From NCBI GenBank assembly GCA_013202205.1, contig JABMSB010000081.1, forward strand, positions 1 through 35,826: a DNA stretch of 35,826 bases, read 5' to 3'. Below, piece after piece: positions 1-5,493 of this stretch (the stretch's first letter is position 1; each line of letters starts with the position of its first letter). Below the pieces are notes generated by a model. That model was not told the origin of the DNA, made no database searches, and saw only the letters and a program-made list of their open reading frames with translations. The position numbers and the translations under genes are program-made. Source of the stretch: Candidatus Omnitrophota bacterium (GTDB lineage: Bacteria > Omnitrophota > Gorgyraeia > JABMSB01).

Positions 1-2
1 AA

Positions 3-287
3 CCTGGAGAAAGGCTATATGAGGGAATGATTGTTGGTGTTAACAATAAGGGTAATGATCTGACTGTAAATGTCTTGCGTGGAAAAAAATTAACTAATAT
101 GCGTGCTTCAGGAAGTGATGACGCGATTGCACTTATACCTCCGCGGCAAATAACCATTGAGTTTGCTCTTGAGTTTATCGGGGATGATGAGTTGGTTGAG
201 ATAGCTTCCAAGCATGTAAGGATCCGGAAGATGGATTTAACAGAAGTAGGCCGCAAACGGGTGAGCCGTATTAAGAAAGCAAAATAA
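3..287 (+). CDS. typA: TypA/BipA ribosome-associated GTPase, C-terminal end (partial)
   Basis: This is the last 94 codons of a translational GTPase of the TypA/BipA family; the 5' part lies outside the window. The frame is open from base 3 and reads PGERLYEG before the first internal ATG at 27, so that ATG is not the true start. The run NMRASGSDDAIALIPPR is the typical BipA C-terminal signature, and the arginine/lysine-rich tail fits the C-terminal domain that contacts the ribosome. BipA binds 70S ribosomes and helps 50S assembly and stress or cold growth (family knowledge). The GTPase domain cannot be seen here. A promoter for the next gene begins just after the stop codon. Confidence 0.93.
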   Translation, partial: PGERLYEGMIVGVNNKGNDLTVNVLRGKKLTNMRASGSDDAIALIPPRQITIEFALEFIGDDELVEIASKHVRIRKMDLTEVGRKRVSRIKKAK

Positions 288-288
288 G

Positions 289-317
289 TTGTAATGGTTT
301 TTTGTTTGTGTTATAAT
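289..317 (+). promoter_or_regulatory. Sigma-70 promoter for the first CxxC-x17-CxxC gene
   Basis: TTGTAA (289-294) and TATAAT (312-317) are separated by 17 bp, and TGT directly before the -10 box makes an extended -10. It lies right after the typA stop codon and 22 bp before the start at 339, giving a short leader. Read by eye only. Confidence 0.6.
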
Positions 318-338
318 ACGTCGAAATAAAGGGTCAAT

Positions 339-842
339 ATGAAAAAGCATATGAAACGCAACAAAAGGTTAACGGCCGCGCCAAAGGGTGAGCCGGGCGC
401 AATCGGCCTCATCGGTAAAGTGCAGCAGCAGTTGAGCTCCATGGAGAAGAAGCTGGATATCTTAATCAGCCAGTCTTCACAGAGGCCTTTTGAGAAAAAC
501 TATTCCCAAAAGCCTTCAGGGCACTTCAATTCCTCTAATCGCTATGACAGGGGAAGGCAAGACGATAGGCCCAAGGAAAGAACTTATACTAAGGTTATCT
601 GTTCAGACTGCAACAAGGAATGTGAAGTCCCTTTCAGGCCGACAGGGGACCGTCCGGTATATTGCAAGGAATGCTTGCCAGAGCACAGAAAGAGCAACCC
701 CTTTAATGCAACCCGGGACAGCAGGCCGGAAGAGAGAGATTTTCCACGAGAAGTCCGTTCTGATAAAAAGAAGGCTAAAAAAAAGAAAAAGCTCGATAAA
801 GAGAAGAAGCCATTTTACTCTAAAATACGAAAATTTAATTAA
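339..842 (+). CDS. CxxC-x17-CxxC zinc-ribbon protein, long form
   Basis: A basic 167-aa protein with one central zinc-ribbon: CSDC, 17 residues, then CKEC (about residues 88-112). The inter-cysteine segment carries the family signature VPFRPTGDRPVY. Four cysteines in this spacing fit structural zinc binding. The flanks look disordered and are rich in Lys, Arg, Ser and Asn, with a very lysine-rich tail (about 142-160), which suggests binding to nucleic acid or ribosome, though this is inference. It has its own promoter, and a shorter paralogue with the same finger follows 43 bp downstream. The family is widespread in uncultivated bacteria without a proven role. The start at 339 has a modest AAAGGG ribosome site. 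Confidence 0.8.
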   Translation: MKKHMKRNKRLTAAPKGEPGAIGLIGKVQQQLSSMEKKLDILISQSSQRPFEKNYSQKPSGHFNSSNRYDRGRQDDRPKERTYTKVICSDCNKECEVPFRPTGDRPVYCKECLPEHRKSNPFNATRDSRPEERDFPREVRSDKKKAKKKKKLDKEKKPFYSKIRKFN

Positions 843-885
843 CCACGAACTTCAAAAGCTTTACAAAGAACGGAAAGGAGGTAAC

Positions 886-1050
886 ATGGGATTTCAAGGT
901 GGCGGTGGATTCAACAGAGGCCCTCGAGAAATGCACAAAGCGACTTGCGAAGAGTGCAAGAAAGAATGTGAAGTTCCTTTCAAGCCGAGCGGCGATCGTC
1001 CGGTATATTGCAAGGATTGCTTTTCAAAGCGCAAGAACGAAGGCCGTTAG
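886..1050 (+). CDS. CxxC-x17-CxxC zinc-ribbon protein, short form
   Basis: A 54-aa protein started by ATG at 886 behind a strong AAAGGAGGT ribosome site (874-882). It has a glycine-rich N-terminus (GFQGGGGFNRG), then CEEC, 17 residues, CKDC, and a short basic tail. The finger is nearly identical to that of the upstream gene (VPFKPSGDRPVY against VPFRPTGDRPVY), so the two are paralogues, probably from tandem duplication with loss or gain of the disordered flanks. The longer open frame running in from 490 is a shadow of the upstream gene; the ribosome site decides the start. Likely a zinc-binding nucleic-acid or ribosome-associated protein, but no function is established. Confidence 0.8.
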   Translation: MGFQGGGGFNRGPREMHKATCEECKKECEVPFKPSGDRPVYCKDCFSKRKNEGR

Positions 1051-1068
1051 AAGTAAGTATAAAGCTCC

Positions 1069-1110
1069 AGGGCTTTTATTTAAACGCCCTCTTTTTAAAA
1101 GAGGGCGTTT
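1069..1110 (+). terminator. Probable terminator hairpin after the CxxC genes
   Basis: Two alternative hairpins overlap here. AGGGC (1069-1073) pairs with GCCCT (1086-1090) and is followed by CTTTTT, like a factor-independent terminator. A longer perfect inverted repeat of 14-bp arms around base 1096 (1082-1095 with 1097-1110) has its T and A runs in the centre and no T tail after it. The pair may act as a terminator on the plus strand. Confidence 0.5.
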
Positions 1111-1196
1111 GCCTCGGATAGTCTGTTTCACGGTAAAATAATATAAATTATAGGGCATCCACGCGCGGGATGGCCCCAAAATAAAAAGAGGTTAAA

Positions 1197-1337
1197 TTGG
1201 CAAGAGATAATTTTTCATTTCGAAAGCGCCAGAAAGAATTGGCAAAGAAGAAGAAGAAAGAAGCAAAGATGCAGCGCAAGCTGGATAGAAAAACATCCAG
1301 CCTGCCTGAAAATTCATCTACATCCCATATTCTGTAA
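1197..1337 (+). CDS. Small basic conserved-type protein, TTG start
   Basis: A 46-aa frame beginning with TTG at 1197, four bases after an AAAGAGGT-like ribosome site (1185-1192). It starts MARDNFSFRKRQKELAKKKK and is strongly basic and helical in its first 32 residues, followed by a polar tail. The opening FxxRQKELAKKKK resembles a small conserved family seen in many proteobacterial and related genomes, of unknown role; this likeness is from memory. Its last 20 bases overlap convergently with the 3' end of pyruvate kinase. A small hairpin (about 1152-1178) lies upstream. The non-ATG start and short length make it easy to miss. Confidence 0.6.
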   Translation: MARDNFSFRKRQKELAKKKKKEAKMQRKLDRKTSSLPENSSTSHIL

Positions 1338-2337
1338 ATTTTATAATATCATTCATCATCTTTACCGTCTCAAAGGGATACGCGCCTACCGCGGTCTCCC
1401 CTGAAAGCATCAAATGGGTTGAGCCGTCAAGTATGGCATTAGCGACATCGCTTACCTCGGCGCGCGTCGGCCTCTTATGTTCAGTCATGCTCTCAAGCAT
1501 TTGAGTAGCGGTGATCACCATCTTCTTCTGCTTAATACACTTCTTTATAATCATCTTCTGCGCCATAGGAACCTCATATATGGGTAAAGAGACACCCATA
1601 TCACCCCGCGCTATCATAATGCCGTCTGCGTTTTTAAGTATTTCATCAATATTTTTAATGCCGTCCCGATTTTCAATCTTTGCGATAATCTTAGGTTTGA
1701 AGCCGCCGGAGTCCACAATCTTCCTTATGTTAAGGACATCTTTTTTATTCCTTACAAATGATTGAGCGATAAAATCAACCTTGTTTTTTATACCGGCCTG
1801 CAAATCCGTCCTGTCTTTTTCGGTCAGGTCTTTGAAACTAAGCTTGATACCGGGTATGTTGACACCTTTATTCTCTTTCAAGATTCCCGGAGTAATTACT
1901 TCTGCCTGTACATAATTCTTTGAAGAGGATTTTACCCTGAGTGCGATATTGCCGTCGTCTATATATATGAAACTACCCGCCCTTATGTCGCTTAAGGGGC
2001 CTTCGTAATCGAACGGTATAGTTTCACCATCTCGCGCCTTGCCCTGATTGCTTAGATAGACTGCCTCTCTCTTTTTTAATTCTATAAATTTCTTATCTCT
2101 ATTTTTGAATTTCCCTATTCTTATACGGTAACCCTCGAGATCCTGCAGGATCCTTATATGGCGCCTGTATTTTTTATTTAATCTCCTTATTAAGGTTATG
2201 CGGCCTATATGTTCTTCATGGCTCCCGTGTGAAAAATTGAGCCGGGCGACATCCATTCCCGCCAGCATCATCTTGCGAAGTGTCGTAACACTCTCGCTCG
2301 CGGGTCCAAGCGTACATATAATTTTTGTCTTAACCAT
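1318..2337 (-). CDS. pyk: Pyruvate kinase, catalytic core only (no C-terminal domain)
   Basis: Converts phosphoenolpyruvate and ADP to pyruvate and ATP, the last step of glycolysis. The 339-aa product holds the A barrel with inserted B domain: ARLNFSHGS (31-39), the B domain (about 71-170), catalytic K220 with metal ligands E222 and D246, T277 in the ITATQM segment, and the MLSGET motif near 310-315. It ends about 25 residues later, whereas typical enzymes are about 470 aa with an allosteric C domain. The frame ends cleanly at a stop, so this is a short form rather than an obvious frameshift. The usual DxxGPxIR loop is changed to DLEGYRIR (66-73), losing the proline. A GGGAGAAG ribosome site precedes the start. 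It lies 48 bp downstream of the release-factor-like gene, probably in one transcript. Confidence 0.88.
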   Translation of the reverse strand: MVKTKIICTLGPASESVTTLRKMMLAGMDVARLNFSHGSHEEHIGRITLIRRLNKKYRRHIRILQDLEGYRIRIGKFKNRDKKFIELKKREAVYLSNQGKARDGETIPFDYEGPLSDIRAGSFIYIDDGNIALRVKSSSKNYVQAEVITPGILKENKGVNIPGIKLSFKDLTEKDRTDLQAGIKNKVDFIAQSFVRNKKDVLNIRKIVDSGGFKPKIIAKIENRDGIKNIDEILKNADGIMIARGDMGVSLPIYEVPMAQKMIIKKCIKQKKMVITATQMLESMTEHKRPTRAEVSDVANAILDGSTHLMLSGETAVGAYPFETVKMMNDIIKFTEYGM

Positions 2338-2385
2338 ATCTTCTCCCGAAATTATGTAATCCAGGGTTGCCCCGGTATCTCCCGA

Positions 2386-2796
2386 TCATTCTGTAGAGGG
2401 AGACCTGCGCAGTCTTTTAGTTTCAGAACGCATTTTTTTAATCTTGAGCATTTTGTCTTTGGCTCTGCGGGAACGCCTTCGTTTCTGACGCCTTATCTTT
2501 TCTATTCTCTTTTGTTCCTCCGACCGCCGGCCTAATGCCAGTGACTCGATCTTATTTGCCAGTATTCTTCTTGCAAGAAATCTGTTCAAGGCCTGGGAAC
2601 GCTCTCTCTGGCATTTGACTTCAATGCCTGTAGGGTTATGTTTTAGATAGACACACGTGGAGGTCTTATTGACATTCTGCCCGCCCTTCTTGCTCGAGAG
2701 TACGAATTTCTCCTTTAAGTCCGCTTCTCTTATTCCCAAAGAGGCCATCTTAGACTTTAAGGCCTCTTCCTTGTTTCTCCCCACACTGAATTTCAT
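2386..2796 (-). CDS. Stand-alone GGQ release-factor-like protein (ribosome rescue type)
   Basis: A 136-aa protein made almost only of the class I release-factor peptidyl-hydrolase domain. The catalytic GGQ is at residues 38-40 within SSKKGGQNVNKTST, followed by GIEVKCQRERSQALNR, typical of domain 3 of RF1/RF2. No stop-codon recognition domains are present. The C-terminus (about 90-130) is a long, extremely basic helix, as in ArfB (YaeJ) and the mitochondrial C12orf65/MTRFR proteins, where such a tail enters the mRNA channel or contacts the ribosome. Likely it frees stalled ribosomes by hydrolysing peptidyl-tRNA. It is first in a minus-strand pair with pyk. ArfB or PrfH-like assignment is not resolved. 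Confidence 0.82.
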   Translation of the reverse strand: MKFSVGRNKEEALKSKMASLGIREADLKEKFVLSSKKGGQNVNKTSTCVYLKHNPTGIEVKCQRERSQALNRFLARRILANKIESLALGRRSEEQKRIEKIRRQKRRRSRRAKDKMLKIKKMRSETKRLRRSPSTE

Positions 2797-2978
2797 AGCA
2801 ACTCCCTGAAAGTTTTCAAAACGTACCTTTTCCTCAAATAGAATTTACCACAATTGGCGAGGTTACGCAAGGTAAGAATCAGGGTAAGGGTGCAGTGTCC
2901 CGATGGGGATGGATAACGTCTCTCGATTATGTTATACTATGTTTTACACAATAGAGTCTCTTTTAACCCCCGGCTCCT

Positions 2979-3218
2979 ATGTGGCATATATACATTCTCC
3001 GTTGTAATGACGGAACCCTATATACGGGAAGTACCACCGATATCGATCGCCGGTTAAAAGAACACAACAGGCGAAAGGGAGGCGCATATACCCGTTCGCG
3101 TCTCCCTGTAACATTGATGTATAAGGAAGACTGTGCGGACCAATCCACTGCCCTTAAGCGCGAGGCAGAGATCAAACGTCTCACGCGAAAGAATAAGCTG
3201 GAATTGATAAGAGCATAA
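2979..3218 (+). CDS. GIY-YIG endonuclease-like protein
   Basis: A 79-aa single-domain member of the GIY-YIG superfamily (UPF0213/YhbQ type). The first motif appears as HIYIL (3-7), then the YTGSTTD segment (15-21) with the following RRLKEH (24-29); a glutamate in the C-terminal half (about 61-63) may be the metal ligand. The role of these small stand-alone proteins is uncertain; some are DNA nucleases or repair-related. There is no good ribosome site before the ATG, and a weak TATACT box lies at 2933-2938. It stands alone: divergent from the release-factor gene and followed by a repeat hairpin. Confidence 0.85.
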   Translation: MWHIYILRCNDGTLYTGSTTDIDRRLKEHNRRKGGAYTRSRLPVTLMYKEDCADQSTALKREAEIKRLTRKNKLELIRA

Positions 3219-3226
3219 AATAGCGG

Positions 3227-3268
3227 CACCCCACAAAGCGTGGGGTGGCACCAAGTGGACCGTCCCCA
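3227..3268 (+). repeat. Dispersed repeat copy 1 with hairpin
   Basis: CACCCCAC (3227-3234) and GTGGGGTG (3240-3247) form an 8-bp hairpin directly after the GIY-YIG gene. It runs into the element GGTGGCACCAAGTGGACCGT plus CCCCA (ending 3268). The second part recurs at 4383-4408 with one change. Such intergenic GGACCGTCCCC-type elements resemble dispersed REP-like repeats; no transposase is seen nearby. Confidence 0.6.
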
Positions 3269-3288
3269 TTTTTTCCCATTTTTTTCAA

Positions 3289-3317
3289 TTGCAACCGAAG
3301 CTCTTTTGGTGTATAAT
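3289..3317 (+). promoter_or_regulatory. Sigma-70 promoter for the GuaA-like gene
   Basis: TTGCAA (3289-3294) and TATAAT (3312-3317) with a 17-bp spacer, 45 bp before the ATG at 3363. The start is served by a strong AGGAGGAAGGG ribosome site. Confidence 0.6.
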
Positions 3318-3362
3318 CCTCTCCACAATCTGATATAAACATGTCAAAAAAAGGAGGAAGGG

Positions 3363-4331
3363 ATGGCGGCTATTAAGGAGCTTAAGGCGTCAGGATTGGA
3401 TGTAGAGCAGTTTATTAAGGATAGGGCAAAAGAGATATCTGAAGCGGTAGGTGATGGTGTTGCGATCAATGCCCTTTCAGGCGGGGTTGATTCGTGCGCC
3501 GTTACGATGCTGGGGCACAAGGCGCTGGGGGATCGGCTTAAGACCTATTTTATCGATAATGGCATAATGAGAGAAGGTGAGCCGCAGAAGGTCGTAGCGC
3601 TATTTAAGGGCCTCGGTGTCCATGTCGAGATAATCGACGCGCAAGACAAGTTTTTTGACGCGATGAAGGGGATAACCGATCCCGAAGAGAAGAGAGAGGC
3701 GGTTACCCAGACATTCTATAAGGACGTTTTTGGTAAGCTCGTCAGGGAGAGTGGCGCAAAGCACCTGCTGCAGGGGACAATACTGACAGACGTAGATGAG
3801 ACGGTCGCGGGGATCAAGAGACAACATAATGTCTTTGAGCAGCTGGGCATAGATCCACAGAAGGCCTTTGGATATAAGATCATCGAGCCTTTGATTCAAT
3901 TACGCAAGGACGGAGTGAGGAAGGTAGCCGAGGCATGTGGGCTACCCGAAGCCGCTTATAATAGGATACCTTTCCCCGGTCCGGCACTGGCAGCAAGGGT
4001 AGTGGGCGAGGCTACTAGAGAAAAGATAGCTATTGTAAGAAAGGCCACCACCATAGTTGAAGATATATTGGGAAATACAGGCGCATTCCAGTATATGGGG
4101 ATTCTACACGAAGATAAGGTTACCGGTATGCGCGATGGCAAAAGAGAATTTGGCAACCAGATTGAAGTCCGCTGCTGGGATAGCATAGATGCCAGGACCG
4201 CGACACCAACCAATGTACCTTATGAGACCCTTCGCAAACTGGCAGACAGGATGGTAAACGAGGTACCGGGTGTTGTGAGTGTTACCTACCATATAGCCAC
4301 CAAGCCCCCATCAACGATGGAGGTCGTTTAA
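3363..4331 (+). CDS. GMP synthase-type ATP-pyrophosphatase subunit without glutaminase domain
   Basis: A 322-aa protein equivalent to the C-terminal half of GuaA, which adenylates XMP and aminates it to GMP. The PP-loop motif SGGVDS is at 39-44, followed by the YFIDNGIMREGE and DAQDKFFDA segments, GTILTDVDE, and the dimerisation part with RIPFPGPALAARVVGE and the KPPSTME end. The N-terminal glutamine amidotransferase domain is absent. Archaeal GMP synthases have separate A and B subunits, so a split enzyme is possible, but no amidotransferase subunit lies in the window. The insertion around IKRQHNVFEQLGIDPQ and the altered tail (MEVV instead of IEWE) mark it as a divergent branch, so a paralogue with another substrate cannot be excluded. 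It has its own promoter and a terminator downstream. Confidence 0.8.
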   Translation: MAAIKELKASGLDVEQFIKDRAKEISEAVGDGVAINALSGGVDSCAVTMLGHKALGDRLKTYFIDNGIMREGEPQKVVALFKGLGVHVEIIDAQDKFFDAMKGITDPEEKREAVTQTFYKDVFGKLVRESGAKHLLQGTILTDVDETVAGIKRQHNVFEQLGIDPQKAFGYKIIEPLIQLRKDGVRKVAEACGLPEAAYNRIPFPGPALAARVVGEATREKIAIVRKATTIVEDILGNTGAFQYMGILHEDKVTGMRDGKREFGNQIEVRCWDSIDARTATPTNVPYETLRKLADRMVNEVPGVVSVTYHIATKPPSTMEVV

Positions 4332-4382
4332 GCAAAAGAGGGGATTGTCCAAGGAGTGTTAATCTACGGCCTTTAACAAGTA

Positions 4383-4408
4383 GGGTGGCACCAAGCGGAC
4401 CGTCCCCA
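4383..4408 (+). repeat. Dispersed repeat copy 2
   Basis: A 26-base match, with one substitution (C for T), to the element at 3243-3268, in the same orientation, this time after the GuaA-like gene. The two copies therefore bracket the guaA-like gene as direct repeats about 1.1 kb apart. Confidence 0.6.
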
Positions 4409-4422
4409 AGATTCCCGATTGT

Positions 4423-4460
4423 AACCCTCTGTAACATAAAGAGTTATAGAGGGTTTTTAT
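4423..4460 (+). terminator. Factor-independent terminator after the GuaA-like gene
   Basis: A 13-bp stem (4423-4435 with 4443-4455, one G-U pair), a 7-base loop, and a T run directly after. It separates the GuaA-like gene from the next promoter. Confidence 0.8.
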
Positions 4461-4488
4461 TGTGCGGTTATTTATTTTTAATTACCTC

Positions 4489-4517
4489 TTGACTTTTTGT
4501 AGTTTATATTGTACACT
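4489..4517 (+). promoter_or_regulatory. Promoter of the two-gene cassette
   Basis: TTGACT (4489-4494), a 17-bp spacer, and TACACT (4512-4517). The -10 box lies inside the first TGTAC element of the operator array, which suggests repression by a protein bound there. Confidence 0.55.
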
Positions 4518-4559
4518 TTTATACAGTAGCATGTACGAAAGCATACAACCTATTGTACA
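4509..4559 (+). promoter_or_regulatory. Operator-like array: TGTAC cores at 22-bp steps
   Basis: GTAC cores occur at 4511, 4533 and 4555, exactly 22 bp apart (about two helix turns), in the contexts TTGTACA, ATGTACG and TTGTACA. The first two units also share ATACA at the same internal offset, so each reads as a dyad TGTAC-N7-ATACA. The array covers the -10 box and ends four bases before the ATG at 4563. Confidence 0.55.
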
Positions 4560-4562
4560 TAT

Positions 4563-4763
4563 ATGGAATATAGACTCGACAAAAATAGATTATTGAATAC
4601 ACTCTCTGTTTGGGATGGCCATTTGAATAAGGGAGAGATTGACATGGGGCACTTGAAAGATAGATTCCATGAGACATCCTCGTACGACGTTTCAGACGAG
4701 AAGAATAGAAGGAATTTTCAGCATTTCCTGGGCGTTCTGAAGAAAGAGGGCTTCGAGATATGA
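4563..4763 (+). CDS. Hypothetical small protein, first gene of the cassette
   Basis: A 66-aa acidic/basic mixed protein with no recognised domain. It contains an internal segment GHLKDRFHET and ends KKEGFEI. Its stop overlaps the start of the next gene by ATGA (4760-4763), so the two are translationally coupled. There is no clear ribosome site in front of the ATG at 4563, which lies directly after the third TGTAC element. The small-first, large-second arrangement under an apparent operator recalls toxin-antitoxin operons, but nothing in the protein itself shows this. It could equally be a housekeeping pair of unknown role. Confidence 0.65.
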   Translation: MEYRLDKNRLLNTLSVWDGHLNKGEIDMGHLKDRFHETSSYDVSDEKNRRNFQHFLGVLKKEGFEI

Positions 4764-5437
4764 ATAGAGAGACGTTGTTAAAAAAACTGAAGGCATTGGG
4801 ATATCCTTTATTAGAGCCCGAGAATAATCCCGTCATGAACGAGACGTTAGCGGCCGTTGTCGAGAGCAGGGATCCGCGTCTTTGGGAAGGGTTTCCTCTG
4901 GTGCTTGCCAATGGTCTTAAGAAAGACCTCTTTGATTATGATGTCGCAGAAAAGATGTTGAAAAATAAAGATGATAAAGCGTATTTTCAGAGACTGGTCC
5001 TTATGTCGGTTATACTATATGAACATCTAGGACTAAAACTGCTCTTTGTGGATAAGTTGGGCACTTCACGTTTTCGTAAGAGCCTAGACGAGAGTCTCTT
5101 TAGCGAATACCTTGAGAAGTTTCGCAAAGACGAAGATTTGGGGAATGGGCTGGAGGGCTTGTCTTCTGCGAGGGTAAAAAATACATTCAAGCGTTATTTC
5201 GAGCAGGTGGAGGTTGATTTTAAAGAATATACACAGATGAAAGATGAGTTTGCCCTCGAATACGCCCTATCCCAGGTCTTCTCCAAAAAGCAGAAGGCGC
5301 TCTTTATGAAGAGACTGAAGGGTGAAAAGATGACCAAGACTGAACGCGAGTACTACTCGCGCACAGTTAAGAAGAAGGTATTGGCGCTGGCAAATGAGGA
5401 GCTGCACAAGCTGGCAGGGAGATTGGCCGGCCGGTGA
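4760..5437 (+). CDS. Conserved hypothetical protein with C-terminal sigma-region-4-like helix-turn-helix
   Basis: A 225-aa, mostly helical cytoplasmic protein. The N-terminal part (about 1-110) holds the segments LKALGYPLLEPE and SRDPRLWEGFPLVLAN. The C-terminal part (about 170-220) reads FSKKQKALFMKRLKGEKM, then TKTEREYYSRTVKKKVLALA, which has the spacing of a sigma-70 region 4 or LuxR-like helix-turn-helix. I recall related proteins of unknown function in other bacteria, but no name. The HTH suggests DNA or RNA contact and perhaps control of its own promoter. It is coupled to the 66-aa gene upstream by a 4-base overlap. Confidence 0.7.
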   Translation: MNRETLLKKLKALGYPLLEPENNPVMNETLAAVVESRDPRLWEGFPLVLANGLKKDLFDYDVAEKMLKNKDDKAYFQRLVLMSVILYEHLGLKLLFVDKLGTSRFRKSLDESLFSEYLEKFRKDEDLGNGLEGLSSARVKNTFKRYFEQVEVDFKEYTQMKDEFALEYALSQVFSKKQKALFMKRLKGEKMTKTEREYYSRTVKKKVLALANEELHKLAGRLAGR

Positions 5438-5452
5438 GTTTGTTATTATAAT

Positions 5453-5470
5453 GGGGGAATGTCCCCTTTT
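5453..5470 (+). terminator. Weak terminator-like hairpin
   Basis: GGGGA (5454-5458) and TCCCC (5462-5466) with a three-base loop, followed by TTTT. It lies between the cassette and the YchF-like gene. The stem is short, and similar GGGGA...TCCCC elements can be dispersed repeats. Confidence 0.35.
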
Positions 5471-5493
5471 AGGAAGATAAAGGATAAAGTGAT

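Noticed and set aside
490-885. Long plus-strand frame in another register over the first CxxC gene
   Set aside because: Only its last 55 codons are a real gene, started by the AAAGGAGGT site before 886; the rest is a shadow.
4563-5437. Naming the cassette a toxin-antitoxin system
   Set aside because: No known toxin or antitoxin fold can be read from the sequences; only gene layout and operator suggest it.
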